The notes below the pieces were generated by a model. That model was not told where the DNA came from and ran no database searches. It saw nothing but the letters and a program-made list of their open reading frames with translations. The translations under genes and the position numbers were made by a program. This document shows positions 35,589 to 44,902 of a stretch of DNA of 64,000 nucleotides, in pieces. The DNA is from Nevskia sp. GTDB taxonomy: Bacteria; Pseudomonadota; Gammaproteobacteria; Nevskiales; Nevskiaceae. Numbering within the stretch: the stretch's first letter is position 1; each line of letters opens with the position of its first letter. The stretch covers positions 1,524,567 through 1,588,566 of the forward strand of contig JAKFUK010000001.1 of NCBI GenBank assembly GCA_021732745.1. The letters run 5' to 3'.

Positions 35589-36710
35589 ATGTCAGCCACC
35601 GCCCCGCGTACCCACTTCTTCGCCAACGGCCTGCGCCGCGCGCTGAGCTCGCGCATTGCGGCCACGCTCGCCTACCCGCATGGCGTCGATCGCTACCTGG
35701 AACAGTTCGCGCCGACTTTTTCGCTCAACGAAGTGCGCGCCGAGGTCGCCGCCATCCGTCATCAGACCGATGACAGCGTCACCATCAGCCTGCGTCCGAA
35801 CGGCAACTGGCAGGGCTTTCGTGCCGGTCAGTACGTTCGCCTGACGGTCGAGATCGACGGCGTTCGCCGCACCCGCTGCTACTCGCCTGCCAACTCGGTG
35901 CACGCCACCGACGGCCTGATCGAACTGACCGCGAAGGCGCACGGCGGCGGCTTCGTGTCGAAGTTCCTGAAACAGCGCCTGAGCGTCGGCACCACAGTGG
36001 GTCTGTCGCAGGCCGAAGGCAGCTTCGCGCTGCCGGAAACGCGCCCGGCGCGCGTGCTGCTGATCAGCGGCGGCAGCGGCATCACCCCGGTGATGGCGAT
36101 GCTGCGCACCTTGACCGACGAAGGCCACAGCGGCCCGATCACCTTCCTGCACTACTCGAACGCCGCGAAGGATCTGATCTACGCCGCCGAACTGGCCGAG
36201 ATCGCCGCCAAATTCCCGAACGTGCAGCTGCTGCGCGGCTATGCCGAACCGCATCAGGGTGGCGAGCTGGAAGGCCTGTTCTGCCGCGCCCATCTGAACG
36301 CGGTGCCGGACTTCGCCGACGCGGAAAGTTTCCTCTGCGGCCCGCCGGGAATGATGAAAGCGGTGCAGAAGCTGTGGGCCGATGAAGGTCTGACTGCGCA
36401 GCTGCACCTTGAACACTTTTCGGCGGCAGCGCCGGTGGTTGCTGACAACGCCAATGCCGAGGGCGAAGTGCGTTTCGTCCGCAGCGAGCGTCTGGCGAAG
36501 AACAGCGGCGCCACCCTGCTCGATCAGGCGGAAAGCCTGGGCCTGAAGCCGGAATCCGGCTGCCGCATGGGCATCTGCCACGCCTGCACCTGCCGCAAGG
36601 CCTCAGGCCGCGTCCGCGACACCCGTACCGGCGAGATCAGCGACGCCGGCGAAGCCGATATCCAGATCTGCGTCAGCGTGCCGGTCGGCACCGTGACGCT
36701 CGACATCTAA
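35589..36710 (+). CDS. desC: Ferredoxin reductase-type electron donor for fatty acid desaturase
   Basis: 373 residues; GAGGAG at 35575-35580. FAD domain with RCYSPANS (about 95-102), NAD domain with LLISGGSGITPVMAMLRTL and FLCGPPGMMKAV, then a C-terminal 2Fe-2S domain with CRMGICHACTC and a distant Cys (IQICVSV). Supplies electrons from NADPH to the desaturase coded next. Symbol follows Pseudomonas desC. Confidence 0.9.
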   Translation: MSATAPRTHFFANGLRRALSSRIAATLAYPHGVDRYLEQFAPTFSLNEVRAEVAAIRHQTDDSVTISLRPNGNWQGFRAGQYVRLTVEIDGVRRTRCYSPANSVHATDGLIELTAKAHGGGFVSKFLKQRLSVGTTVGLSQAEGSFALPETRPARVLLISGGSGITPVMAMLRTLTDEGHSGPITFLHYSNAAKDLIYAAELAEIAAKFPNVQLLRGYAEPHQGGELEGLFCRAHLNAVPDFADAESFLCGPPGMMKAVQKLWADEGLTAQLHLEHFSAAAPVVADNANAEGEVRFVRSERLAKNSGATLLDQAESLGLKPESGCRMGICHACTCRKASGRVRDTRTGEISDAGEADIQICVSVPVGTVTLDI

Positions 36711-36740
36711 ATCCCTCCCGAATCGCACGAGATAACGCTC

Positions 36741-37874
36741 ATGACCGCCATTCAGAAGAACACTTTCAGCAGCCTGACCCCCGCCCAGTTCGCCGCCATC
36801 GGCACCGAGCTGGACGCCATCCGCAACCGCGTGCGCGCCGACCTCGGCCAGCGCGATGCCGACTACATCCACAACATGGTCAAGCGCCAGCGCCAGTTCG
36901 AAGTCGCCGGCCGCGTGATGATGATGATCCCGCCGACCTGGCCGCTGGGTGTGGCCTCGCTCGGCGTGTCGAAGATCCTCGACAACATGGAAATCGGCCA
37001 CAACGTCATGCACGGCCAGTACGACTGGATGGGCGAGCCCGCCCTGAACTCCAAGAACTTCGAGTGGGACAGCGCCGACACCTCCAAGAACTGGAAGATC
37101 ACCCACAACTACGAGCACCACACGTACACCAACGTGCTCGGCAAGGATCACGACATCGGCTACGGCCTGCTGCGCATGTCGGAAGACCAGAAGTGGGAAC
37201 CGCGCTTTCTCGCCAATCTGCCGCTGACGGTGCTGCTGCACACCTTCTTCCAGCACTTCGTCGCGGTGCAGAACCTGCACCTCGAAGAAGCCATGATCTA
37301 CAAGACCAAGACGGCTGCGCAGGTGAAGGAAGAGTTCAAGCCGATGTGGGCGAAGATGAAGAAGCAGCTGAAGAAGGATTACGTCTTCTTCCCGCTGCTC
37401 GCCGGTCCGCTGGCACCGCTGGTGTTCACCGGCAACGTGCTGGCCAACCTGACGCGCAACGTCTGGGCCTGTGCGGTGATCTTCAATGGTCACTTCCCGG
37501 AAGACGTCGAGCAGTTCCCGGAATCGGTGGTCGAGAACGAAACCCGCGGCCAGTGGTACGTGCGGCAGTTGCTCGGTTCGGCGAACTTCTCGGGCGGCAA
37601 GCTCATGCACATCATGAGCGGCAACCTGAGCTTCCAGATCGAGCATCACCTGTTCCCGGACCTGCCGGCGCACCGCTACGCCGAGATCGCCCCGGAAGTG
37701 CGCGCCATCTGCGAAAAGCACGGCCTGCCGTACAAGACGGGCTCGTTCGCGGCCCAGACGCTGAGCACCTGGAAGCGGATTGCCAAGCTGTCGCTGCCGT
37801 CGGGCAAGAGCGGCAAGGTCTCGGCCCGCAAGGCCAATGACGAAGCGTTGGCGCCGCTGGCGATGGCGGCCTGA
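36741..37874 (+). CDS. desB: Membrane acyl-CoA/fatty acid delta9-type desaturase
   Basis: 377 residues. Three His boxes: HNVMHGQ (about 94), HNYEHHTYTN (about 123) and QIEHHLFPDL (about 299). Several membrane segments (VASLGVSKIL, FFPLLAGPLAPLVF). Introduces a double bond in saturated acyl chains under oxygen. It is 30 bases after desC. Symbol by synteny with Pseudomonas desT/desC/desB. Confidence 0.9.
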   Translation: MTAIQKNTFSSLTPAQFAAIGTELDAIRNRVRADLGQRDADYIHNMVKRQRQFEVAGRVMMMIPPTWPLGVASLGVSKILDNMEIGHNVMHGQYDWMGEPALNSKNFEWDSADTSKNWKITHNYEHHTYTNVLGKDHDIGYGLLRMSEDQKWEPRFLANLPLTVLLHTFFQHFVAVQNLHLEEAMIYKTKTAAQVKEEFKPMWAKMKKQLKKDYVFFPLLAGPLAPLVFTGNVLANLTRNVWACAVIFNGHFPEDVEQFPESVVENETRGQWYVRQLLGSANFSGGKLMHIMSGNLSFQIEHHLFPDLPAHRYAEIAPEVRAICEKHGLPYKTGSFAAQTLSTWKRIAKLSLPSGKSGKVSARKANDEALAPLAMAA

Positions 37875-37886
37875 TCTTCCGCAGGG

Positions 37887-37972
37887 CGTAGGGTGGGCAG
37901 GCTGTATCTGCCCACCGATTCGCTGAAGCTGGCCGGAAAGCCGGTGGGCAGATGAAACCTGCCCACCCTACG
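37887..37972. repeat. Palindromic repeat, GTAGGGTGGGC family
   Basis: Outer arms CGTAGGGTGGGCAG (37887-37900) and CTGCCCACCCTACG (37959-37972) are perfect complements; inner arms CTGCCCACCG and CGGTGGGCAG form a second hairpin. Lies between convergent desB and mscL and may end both transcripts. Confidence 0.9.
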
Positions 37973-37981
37973 AAAAGCTGA

Positions 37982-38389
37982 TTACTTCTTCAGCAGATCG
38001 CGGATTTCCATCAGCAGCTTTTCCTCGTTGCTCGGACCTGGCGGCGGAGGCGGCGGTGCGGCAGCCTCGGCTTTCTTCATCGAATTCAGGCCCTTGACCA
38101 GCATGAAGATCGCGAAGGCGACGATGATGAAGTTGATGATTGCCTGGATGAACTTGCCGTAGCCGAGCAGCACGGCGGGCGTCTTGCCGTCTTCGGATGC
38201 GGCTTTCAGGACCACGGCGGCCTTCGAGAAATCGACCCCTGCGGTCAGTTGGCCGATCACCGGCATGATCACGTCGCCGACCAGCGACGCGACGATGGTG
38301 CCGAAAGCGCCACCGATCACCACACCGACCGCGAGGTCGATGACGTTGCCACGCATTGCGAATGCCTTGAATTCACTGGCGATGCTCAT
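37982..38389 (-). CDS. mscL: Large-conductance mechanosensitive channel
   Basis: 135 residues. First helix [20 protein letters not shown], second helix [19 protein letters not shown]-terminal bundle [15 protein letters not shown] after a poly-Pro linker. Opens under membrane tension to release solutes on osmotic downshift. Confidence 0.97.
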   Translation of the reverse strand: MSIASEFKAFAMRGNVIDLAVGVVIGGAFGTIVASLVGDVIMPVIGQLTAGVDFSKAAVVLKAASEDGKTPAVLLGYGKFIQAIINFIIVAFAIFMLVKGLNSMKKAEAAAPPPPPPGPSNEEKLLMEIRDLLKK

Positions 38390-38436
38390 GCTGTTCTCCG
38401 TAGCGGTTGTTCTTGTGGGTGTGCTGCAGGCGGATT

Positions 38437-39327
38437 CTAAGCCGCGCCGGTGAAGGCCTGAACCACCCTGTCGGGCGCAAGGCTCGCCGGCAGTCCGGCA
38501 TCGAGGCTCGGATACTGCGGCCGCCAGCCCAGTTCCTCGACCAGCCGCCGGTTCGACAGCCGTTTCGATTCCTCAAGGAAGGACTTGAGCATCGGCGACA
38601 TGGTCTTCATCGCCTCTTCCAGCGGCTGCTCGATCGGCGGCGGCACCCCCAGCAGGGCGGCGCAACGCAGGAAGTAGTCGGTCATCGTGGTCGGCTGGCC
38701 GTCCGACACGTTGTAGGCCGCCCCCGCCATCCCGAGTTCGGCAACTCTTTGCGCCGCCGCCGCCAGGTCATCGGCATGGATGCGATTGGTGTACGGCGAC
38801 TGGTCGCGCTGCACCAGCGGCGCGCCCGAGGTCAGCCTTTGCAGCGGCAGACGGCCCGGACCATAGATGCCCGGCACCCGCAAGATCATCGCGGCGATGC
38901 CTTCGCGCGCCGCATAGGCCAATGCGGTGCGCTCGGCATCGAGCCGGCGATGGCCGCGCGCACTTTTGGGTTTCAGTGATTCGCTCTCGTCGATCCAGCG
39001 GCCCGCGCAATCGCCATAGACCGCCGAGGTCGATAGATAGACCAGCCGCAACGGCGGCGCGTCAAGCGCTGCGAGCGTTCCGATGAGCCGCGGATCGGCC
39101 TCGCCGGTTTCCGGCGGCGGCGCAAAGTGGAACAGCCAGTCGACGGCCGGCAGATCGGCGATGACATCGGCATCGACATCAGCCGTGAGTGCTGCGATGC
39201 CGAGCCGTTCGAGCGCTGCCGCACTCGACGGCGAGCGCACCACCCCGGTCACCGCGATGCCGCGTGCCATGAGCCGCAAAGCCAGCCGGCAGCCGACGTC
39301 CCCGCAGCCGACGATCAGTGCCCGCAT
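38437..39327 (-). CDS. NAD(P)-dependent epimerase/dehydratase-family protein
   Basis: 296 residues. Short Rossmann start [20 protein letters not shown] and the SDR pattern [12 protein letters not shown]; the usual catalytic YxxxK is replaced by [11 protein letters not shown], so catalysis is uncertain. Resembles YeeZ-type proteins. Start overlaps the upstream stop (TGATG). Confidence 0.8.
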   Translation of the reverse strand: MRALIVGCGDVGCRLALRLMARGIAVTGVVRSPSSAAALERLGIAALTADVDADVIADLPAVDWLFHFAPPPETGEADPRLIGTLAALDAPPLRLVYLSTSAVYGDCAGRWIDESESLKPKSARGHRRLDAERTALAYAAREGIAAMILRVPGIYGPGRLPLQRLTSGAPLVQRDQSPYTNRIHADDLAAAAQRVAELGMAGAAYNVSDGQPTTMTDYFLRCAALLGVPPPIEQPLEEAMKTMSPMLKSFLEESKRLSNRRLVEELGWRPQYPSLDAGLPASLAPDRVVQAFTGAA

Positions 39328-39983
39328 CAACCCTTGCCCGCAGCGACATCGGCCATGTAGTCGTCGAAGGTGATCGCCGCACCGGCTGCCGCCACGGCCG
39401 CGACATCGCGCGCGGGCAGCGCGTCGCCAAAAGCGTCGATGCGCTTCCACTTAGCGGGCGGCGTGGCGCAATCCGCCTTCGGCACGTAGACCGAGTCGCC
39501 GAGCTTCTTGTACTGGTGGATGTAGCGCGGGCAGTTGACGAACAGCTTGCTGACCGCAACGCGGACGATCAGATCAGCCCCCGGATATTCAGCCAGCAAG
39601 GGATCGGCGTGGTCGATGCTCGCCGTGCCATGCAGGCGCAGGCGGTTCGGCGTTTCGAAGTCGATGAACAGCAGGCCAACCTTCGCATGGCTGCCGATAT
39701 TGCCCATCGACAGGTACATGCCGTTGCCGTCGTAGCTCGGGAAGGCGATGGTGCCAGCATCAACCACCCGGACGAAGCCGACCGCCCCGCCCTTGTACGA
39801 GCAAGTCGGCTGGCCATCGCCATCGACGGTCGACAGGAAGAACAGGTCGCGGCTTTCGATGAAAGCCTTTTCCGGATCGGTCACTTCCGGGTGCATGGTG
39901 ATCATCGACACGCGATCGGCGAGCGCTGTGGTGCCGTATCGGTCCTGAAGCGCGCGCTGGGTGCTGCTGAACATCGTGCTCAT
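39327..39983 (-). CDS. Pyridoxamine 5'-phosphate oxidase-family flavoprotein
   Basis: 218 residues with a split-barrel flavin fold: FFLSTVDGDGQPTCSYKGGA, FPSYDGNGMYLSMGNIGSHA, GLLFIDFETPNRLRLHGTAS. Probably binds FMN; likely role in detoxifying oxidation or as a general stress protein, not pyridoxal synthesis. Coupled to the epimerase-like gene. Confidence 0.85.
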   Translation of the reverse strand: MSTMFSSTQRALQDRYGTTALADRVSMITMHPEVTDPEKAFIESRDLFFLSTVDGDGQPTCSYKGGAVGFVRVVDAGTIAFPSYDGNGMYLSMGNIGSHAKVGLLFIDFETPNRLRLHGTASIDHADPLLAEYPGADLIVRVAVSKLFVNCPRYIHQYKKLGDSVYVPKADCATPPAKWKRIDAFGDALPARDVAAVAAAGAAITFDDYMADVAAGKG

Positions 39984-40099
39984 CTCGCTCCTCCTTCGTT
40001 CGCGGCTCGAAACGTCCGCGTCGAAGGAGTGTCGCCGGGCAGGACCGTCGACAGCAACGAAGGACCCGCCCGCAGCGATTGCCGGCGGGCGGGTGACGC

Positions 40100-41476
40100 T
40101 CAGACGAAGCCGAGATTGCGCTGCGAGAAGTTGCGCAGGTTCGGGAAGAGCAGGTCGAGGTCGGAATCGGCGGCACCGAACCAGCGCGCCAGGGTCGCTG
40201 CGTACTGGTCGGTCGAGGTGGTCGGCACGATGCGGCCGGAGCCGGCATCGTTCGGGCCGTTGAGCGTCAGATCGGGCATCTGGCCGTAAATCCGCCGACC
40301 CTGCACGGCACCGCCGATGACCAGGTGATGACCACCCCAGCCGTGGTCGCTGCCGTTGCCATTGGTGGTCAGCGTGCGGCCGAAATCGCTGCCGGTGAAG
40401 GCGGTCACCGAATTCTGAATACCCAGTTCGACGGTGGCGTCGTAGAACGACTTCAACCCCGCGCTCAACTGCGACATGAGCTGGCCGTGGACGTTCAGAT
40501 GGTCGTCGTGCTGGTCGAAGCCGCCGAGACCGATAAAGAACAACTGCCGCGACAAGCCGAGCCGCGTGCGGGCACCGATCATCCTGGCCGCCAGCTTGAG
40601 CTGGTTGCCGATATTGCTGGACGGAAACGCCGTGGTCAGCGCCGGTGAGGCGCTCAGGGCATTGTTGACGTACTGGCTGGACTCGATCGTGCGATTGACG
40701 GTACGGGTGAATTCGTTGAAATGCAGGTTGCCGTCGCTGCTGGCGGTGGCCTGTTGCAGCAGCCGGTCGAAGCTGGCCTTGCGGGCACCGTTGCGATAGC
40801 CGGAATACTGGTAATCGGTCAGGACCGGCGCGCCGGATTCACCAAGCGTGTAGAAAATCGTGTTCCGGCCGCCCTGCCAAATGTTGCTGCCGTTGAGGCT
40901 GATGTTGGTGGCGAGCTGCGGATTGCCGTAGCCCTGGGCATTCAGAAGATCGGCGATCCGGCCGCCCCAGCCCTGCGGCTGCACCGAATTGGGAATGCTG
41001 GTCTGCCACTGCTGGGCCTGATCGGAGTGCGAGAACAGATTCGGCGGCAGCGGTACGCTCGTCGCCCGGAACTGTGCCGGCGTGGTCGGCTGGATCAGGG
41101 TACCGACATTGGCCATGACCGCCATCCGGCCCGATTCAAACAGGCTCTGCAGGCCGCCGCAGGTCGGGTGCAGGCCGTACTGGTTGCCGTCCACGCTCAG
41201 CGGATTGATGGGCAGCAGGCTGTTCTGGCTCAGCGCCAGATTGCGGCGGCTGGCGACATAGGTGTTGTATGCCGCATTCGAGCGCGGAACGATGACATTG
41301 AAACCGTCATTGCCGCCGTACAGGAACACGCAGACCAGCGCCTTGTAGCCGCTGGTGTCGACCGCTGCCATCGCCCGCTGGCAGGTACCGAGCGTGGCCA
41401 GCATGGTGCTGGAGGCGGCACTCTGCACACCGAAGCGCAGCACGTCGCGACGGCTCACATTCTTCAGGATATTCAT
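40100..41476 (-). CDS. DUF1501 protein with Tat signal
   Basis: 458 residues. Twin-arginine start NVSRRDVLRFG. DUF1501 features: LVCVFLYGGNDGFNVIVP, FSHSDQAQQWQTS, FDQHDDHLNVHGQLM and TAFTGSDFGRTLTTNGNGSD then DHGWGGHHLVIGG. Sulfatase-like fold; function unknown. It is 20 bases after the DUF1800 gene; the pair is widespread and probably forms one exported system. Confidence 0.9.
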   Translation of the reverse strand: MNILKNVSRRDVLRFGVQSAASSTMLATLGTCQRAMAAVDTSGYKALVCVFLYGGNDGFNVIVPRSNAAYNTYVASRRNLALSQNSLLPINPLSVDGNQYGLHPTCGGLQSLFESGRMAVMANVGTLIQPTTPAQFRATSVPLPPNLFSHSDQAQQWQTSIPNSVQPQGWGGRIADLLNAQGYGNPQLATNISLNGSNIWQGGRNTIFYTLGESGAPVLTDYQYSGYRNGARKASFDRLLQQATASSDGNLHFNEFTRTVNRTIESSQYVNNALSASPALTTAFPSSNIGNQLKLAARMIGARTRLGLSRQLFFIGLGGFDQHDDHLNVHGQLMSQLSAGLKSFYDATVELGIQNSVTAFTGSDFGRTLTTNGNGSDHGWGGHHLVIGGAVQGRRIYGQMPDLTLNGPNDAGSGRIVPTTSTDQYAATLARWFGAADSDLDLLFPNLRNFSQRNLGFV

Positions 41477-41496
41477 TGGCTTGGTGTCCTCGGCGA

Positions 41497-43497
41497 TCAG
41501 CGCTGCACGGCGTACTGCGGGGAAGTAGTCAGCAGGTACAGCACTTCCGACACCCGCACGGCAGGCCCTTCGGACAGCGGAATCAGGTTGGCGTAGTTGA
41601 TCAACTCGGTCCGCATGGCCGCCGGCATCTGCCCCGACATCAGCACCAGGTTCAACTGGTCGACCATCGCCGGCGGGTTGTTCTGGGCCAGCGTTTCCCA
41701 GCTGCGCAAGTCATAAACGACGTTCGACGGATTCGGCTGCGGATTGGCCACGCTGCGGAAGTTCGGCGTGAGGAAGGTCAGCGCGTTGATCATGGTCGCG
41801 ATGCTGGCTTCGTCGGTGATCTGGAACTCGGGCGAGACCAGGCCGGCTGCTGCGATCGGCCCCACCGGCCGATGATCCGGACGGAAGAAATTGAACACGC
41901 TGGGTGCCCGCAACGGGGCCTGCACGAAGTCGCCCTGCGGGTTGTCGTAGTTGAAGCGACCACCCGGTCCGGAGGCGTCGAAGGCGCGCCAGATCTGGGT
42001 GAGGCGCAGCAGCGGCTCGCGCAGCTTGCCGAAGGTGTTCGGGCTGGCGCTCAAACCCCCGCTACGGGCTTCGACATCAAGCAGGATGGCGCGCGTCACC
42101 GCATACATGTCGCCGCGGGCACCGCTGCCGTTGTCGTTGAACACTGCGGCCACGCGCTGGATGTAGGCGGGGCTCGGATTGGCGGTCACCAGCTTGCGGA
42201 TCAGCTGGACGCTGATGAAGGGGCCGACATTGGGATGATTGAACAGCACGTCCAGCGCCTGCCGCAGTTCCGGCAAAGCCTGCTGCCCGGCGCCGATCAC
42301 AGTGTTGCCGATGATGGTCTTGGTGCCGGTGTCGTGGTACTGCGGGTAGGCCGTCATCGGCGACAGCCGGTTCGGATCGAGCACCGTGAAGGTGAAGGCA
42401 TCGGTGCCGCCACTCGGGCCGAAGCCGGTGAACACCCGGGCCAGATTCTCGACATCGCGCTGGCTGTAGGTCGGAATGGTGTTGCCGGCGGCATCGCGCC
42501 GGGGCGTACCGTCCAGATTGAGCTGGACCAGGCCGACGGTGAACAGCTGCATGATTTCCCGGGCGTAATTCTCGTCCGGGCGGACCCCGTTGGCCGGATC
42601 GGCCTTCTGGTTGCGCAGCATCGACAGGTAAAGACCCATCTGCGGCGACAGGGTCACCTCTTCGAGCAGGGTGCGGTAATTGCCGAAAGCGTTGCGGGTG
42701 AGGATGTCGTAGTAGTTGGCGAGGCCCTTGATGTCGAAGTTCAAGGTGCTGGCGTTTTCCGACACCACGAAGATCTCCGACAGCGCGAAGGCGACGCGCT
42801 GGCGCAGCTGGTCAGGGCCGGTGATGGTCGAGCGGAACCAGGCGCCCATGCGCTCGGCGCCGGAAAGCTGGACGCCGCTGGCTTCGCGCTGGTTCAGGTA
42901 GGGAAGCTGGTAGGTCGGCGCGGCGCTGCGCTGCTGGCTCAGCCAGTTCTCGAAGCTCGGCTGCCCGGTCAGGGCGTTGATCTCGGACAGCTTCCCGCCG
43001 AAAGTGGACTGCGCGAGGAAACGCGAGGCTTCGGTCGCGGTGATCGGGCCGACGCCGCCGCCGGTGGTGCCGCCGGTCGTGCCGCCGCCCGTCGTGCCGC
43101 CGGTGGTGCCACCGCCAGTTGTCGTTCCGCCGGTCGTGGTGCCACCCGTCGTGGTGCCACCCGTGGTGGTACCGCCGGTGGTTGTTCCACCCGTCGTGGT
43201 GCCGCCCGTGGTGCTGCCGCCTGTCGTGGTGCCGCCGCCCGTCGTACCGCCGCCGGTGCTCGTGCCGCCGCCAGTGGTGCCGCCGGTGGTCGTGCCACCC
43301 GTGGTGGTGCCACCAGTGGTGGTACCACCAGTGGTGGTACCGCCGGTGGTGCTGCCACCGGTCGTCGAACCGCCAGTGGTGGAACCGCCGGTTGTGCTGC
43401 CCGGGGCGGTGGAAGACACGACGGCGCTGTTGCCGTTGCAAGCGATCAGCAGCGCTGTTGCCAGCACGGTGAAAGCGGATTTGATGGTGGGTTTCAC
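41497..43497 (-). CDS. DUF1800 lipoprotein with long Thr/Gly linker
   Basis: 666 residues. Lipoprotein signal MKPTIKSAFTVLATALLIAC (Cys20). Residues about 31-149 are TTGG-type repeats. From about 155 the DUF1800 domain: EASRFLAQSTFGGKLSEINA, RQRVAFALSEIFVVSE, ARVFTGFG and DTGTKTIIGNTV. Function unknown. The Thr/Gly stretch should be a flexible stalk holding the domain away from the membrane. Confidence 0.9.
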   Translation of the reverse strand: MKPTIKSAFTVLATALLIACNGNSAVVSSTAPGSTTGGSTTGGSTTGGSTTGGTTTGGTTTGGTTTGGTTTGGTTGGGTSTGGGTTGGGTTTGGSTTGGTTTGGTTTGGTTTGGTTTGGTTTGGTTTGGGTTGGTTGGGTTGGTTGGGVGPITATEASRFLAQSTFGGKLSEINALTGQPSFENWLSQQRSAAPTYQLPYLNQREASGVQLSGAERMGAWFRSTITGPDQLRQRVAFALSEIFVVSENASTLNFDIKGLANYYDILTRNAFGNYRTLLEEVTLSPQMGLYLSMLRNQKADPANGVRPDENYAREIMQLFTVGLVQLNLDGTPRRDAAGNTIPTYSQRDVENLARVFTGFGPSGGTDAFTFTVLDPNRLSPMTAYPQYHDTGTKTIIGNTVIGAGQQALPELRQALDVLFNHPNVGPFISVQLIRKLVTANPSPAYIQRVAAVFNDNGSGARGDMYAVTRAILLDVEARSGGLSASPNTFGKLREPLLRLTQIWRAFDASGPGGRFNYDNPQGDFVQAPLRAPSVFNFFRPDHRPVGPIAAAGLVSPEFQITDEASIATMINALTFLTPNFRSVANPQPNPSNVVYDLRSWETLAQNNPPAMVDQLNLVLMSGQMPAAMRTELINYANLIPLSEGPAVRVSEVLYLLTTSPQYAVQR
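43055..43405 (-). repeat. Low-complexity Thr/Gly coding tract
   Basis: On the minus strand about 117 codons of ACC/ACG/ACT and GGC/GGT in units of 4 to 5 residues (GGTTT, TTGGS). Likely length-variable by slippage. Part of the DUF1800 lipoprotein gene; not a CRISPR array because there are no spacers. Confidence 0.9.
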
Positions 43498-43711
43498 TCG
43501 GCACCTCGTCGCAGATTGGCGTCATTTTGTTGACACCCGCGATGCCTTATCTGACGTCGGCGCGGATCACGCCAACGATTACCGCACAACGCGACACTTG
43601 GGCGGACGAACGGCAAAACGGGAGAACTCCGGCATCCGCAGCGGGAGTCGATTGAGATGGTACTGGGAATGTCAAGTCGTCGAAAGCACGAACCGCGCCA
43701 TCGGCGAAAAC

Positions 43712-44899
43712 TCAGTGACTGCCGGCGGCCAGTTCCAGCCCCAGCCGGTAGTGGCGCGCCGCTTCCTCGGGCTGCTGGGTATCGGCACACAGCCGGGCCA
43801 GATCGAGGTAGGCTTTCGGCGTCGGAGCCGTGGCGATCACCGCTTCGAGATAGCTGCGCGCCTTGCCCCACAGCCGGTTGGCAAGGCAGACGTGCCCCGC
43901 AACCTGCAACAGTTCGGTCTTTTCGCCGTACAGCGCCAGCCAGGATTCGACCGTGGCGAGCTGGGTGATCGGATCGCCCGCGTGCAGATCGCCGTAGAGC
44001 AGGGCCAATTCGCCGTCCCAGTCGACCGACAGCGCCTGCGAAATCAGCGCCAGCGCTTCGGAATCGGCATTGAGCCGCGCCAGACCGCGCGCATAGGCGC
44101 GGCGCAGTTCGGGGTTTTCGCGCAAGCCACCGGCACCATCCCAGAGCGACTTCAGCACCGGCAGCCGGGCGTCGTCGATCGCCGCGCGCATCAGTTCTTC
44201 GATCGCCCGGCCCATCAGCTGGTCGCGACGGCCGGCAACGATGGCGTTCTGGCTGGCCGGTTCCAGCAGCAGCTTGCGCAGCGCGCCCCATTCGCCGAGC
44301 GCGGCATGGCTTTCGGCCAGCAGTTCGATGGCGAACGGGTGCATCGGGTCTTTCTCGCGCAGTTTCAGCGCGGTCTGCCGGGTGGCCTCGAATTCGCCGC
44401 GCTTGCGTTGCAGATCGGCCTGCGACAGCAGCGTTGCGAACTCGTGCTCGGGGCGATTGAGCATCGCCAGCCGCAGGTAGTGATCGCGACGGTCGGTGGC
44501 CGCCTGACGCTGGGCTGCGCGGGCGGCGGCGAGGTAGTTCAGATGCGGCGCGTGGTGATCGCTGGCGCGCTTGATCAGCTCGCTCTCGGCGCGCGCCCAG
44601 TTGCCCTCAAACAGCGCCAGGAGGCCATTCTCGAAGGCATCGCGGGCGCGATCGGCGCGGCGACGGTCGACCGATTCACGCAAGGAACCCGGCAGTCGTA
44701 TCGCGAAGCCGGACAGCCGCAAGCCCAGCCAGGCAAGAAGGAAGAAAAGGGCGATGCCGAATACCAGCGCCGCCAGCGAGGTCTCGACCACCCAGGGCCC
44801 ATAGTTGATCAGCACGTAGCCGGTATCCGGCCGCAGCAGCAGGATCGCGATCAGGCCGCCGACGAAGACCAGCAACAGAAACAGGAAGACGATGATCAC
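43712..44899 (-). CDS. hemY: HemY-type protoporphyrin-associated TPR membrane protein
   Basis: 395 residues. Two N-terminal membrane segments (IIVFLFLLLVFVGGLIAILL, LAALVFGIALFFLLAWLGL) and the family stretch ENGLLALFEGNWARAESELI, then TPR-like helices. Role in tetrapyrrole synthesis not settled. Last gene of hemC-hemD-hemX-hemY. Confidence 0.9.
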   Translation of the reverse strand: MIIVFLFLLLVFVGGLIAILLLRPDTGYVLINYGPWVVETSLAALVFGIALFFLLAWLGLRLSGFAIRLPGSLRESVDRRRADRARDAFENGLLALFEGNWARAESELIKRASDHHAPHLNYLAAARAAQRQAATDRRDHYLRLAMLNRPEHEFATLLSQADLQRKRGEFEATRQTALKLREKDPMHPFAIELLAESHAALGEWGALRKLLLEPASQNAIVAGRRDQLMGRAIEELMRAAIDDARLPVLKSLWDGAGGLRENPELRRAYARGLARLNADSEALALISQALSVDWDGELALLYGDLHAGDPITQLATVESWLALYGEKTELLQVAGHVCLANRLWGKARSYLEAVIATAPTPKAYLDLARLCADTQQPEEAARHYRLGLELAAGSH

Positions 44900-44902
44900 G
44901 GT

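Noticed and set aside
43055..43405. Regular short repeats that could suggest a CRISPR array
   Set aside because: Units are coding, 4-5 codons, without unique spacers of constant length.
41476..43533. 685-codon plus-strand open frame
   Set aside because: Antisense of the DUF1800 gene; low-complexity Ala/Gly/Arg content only.
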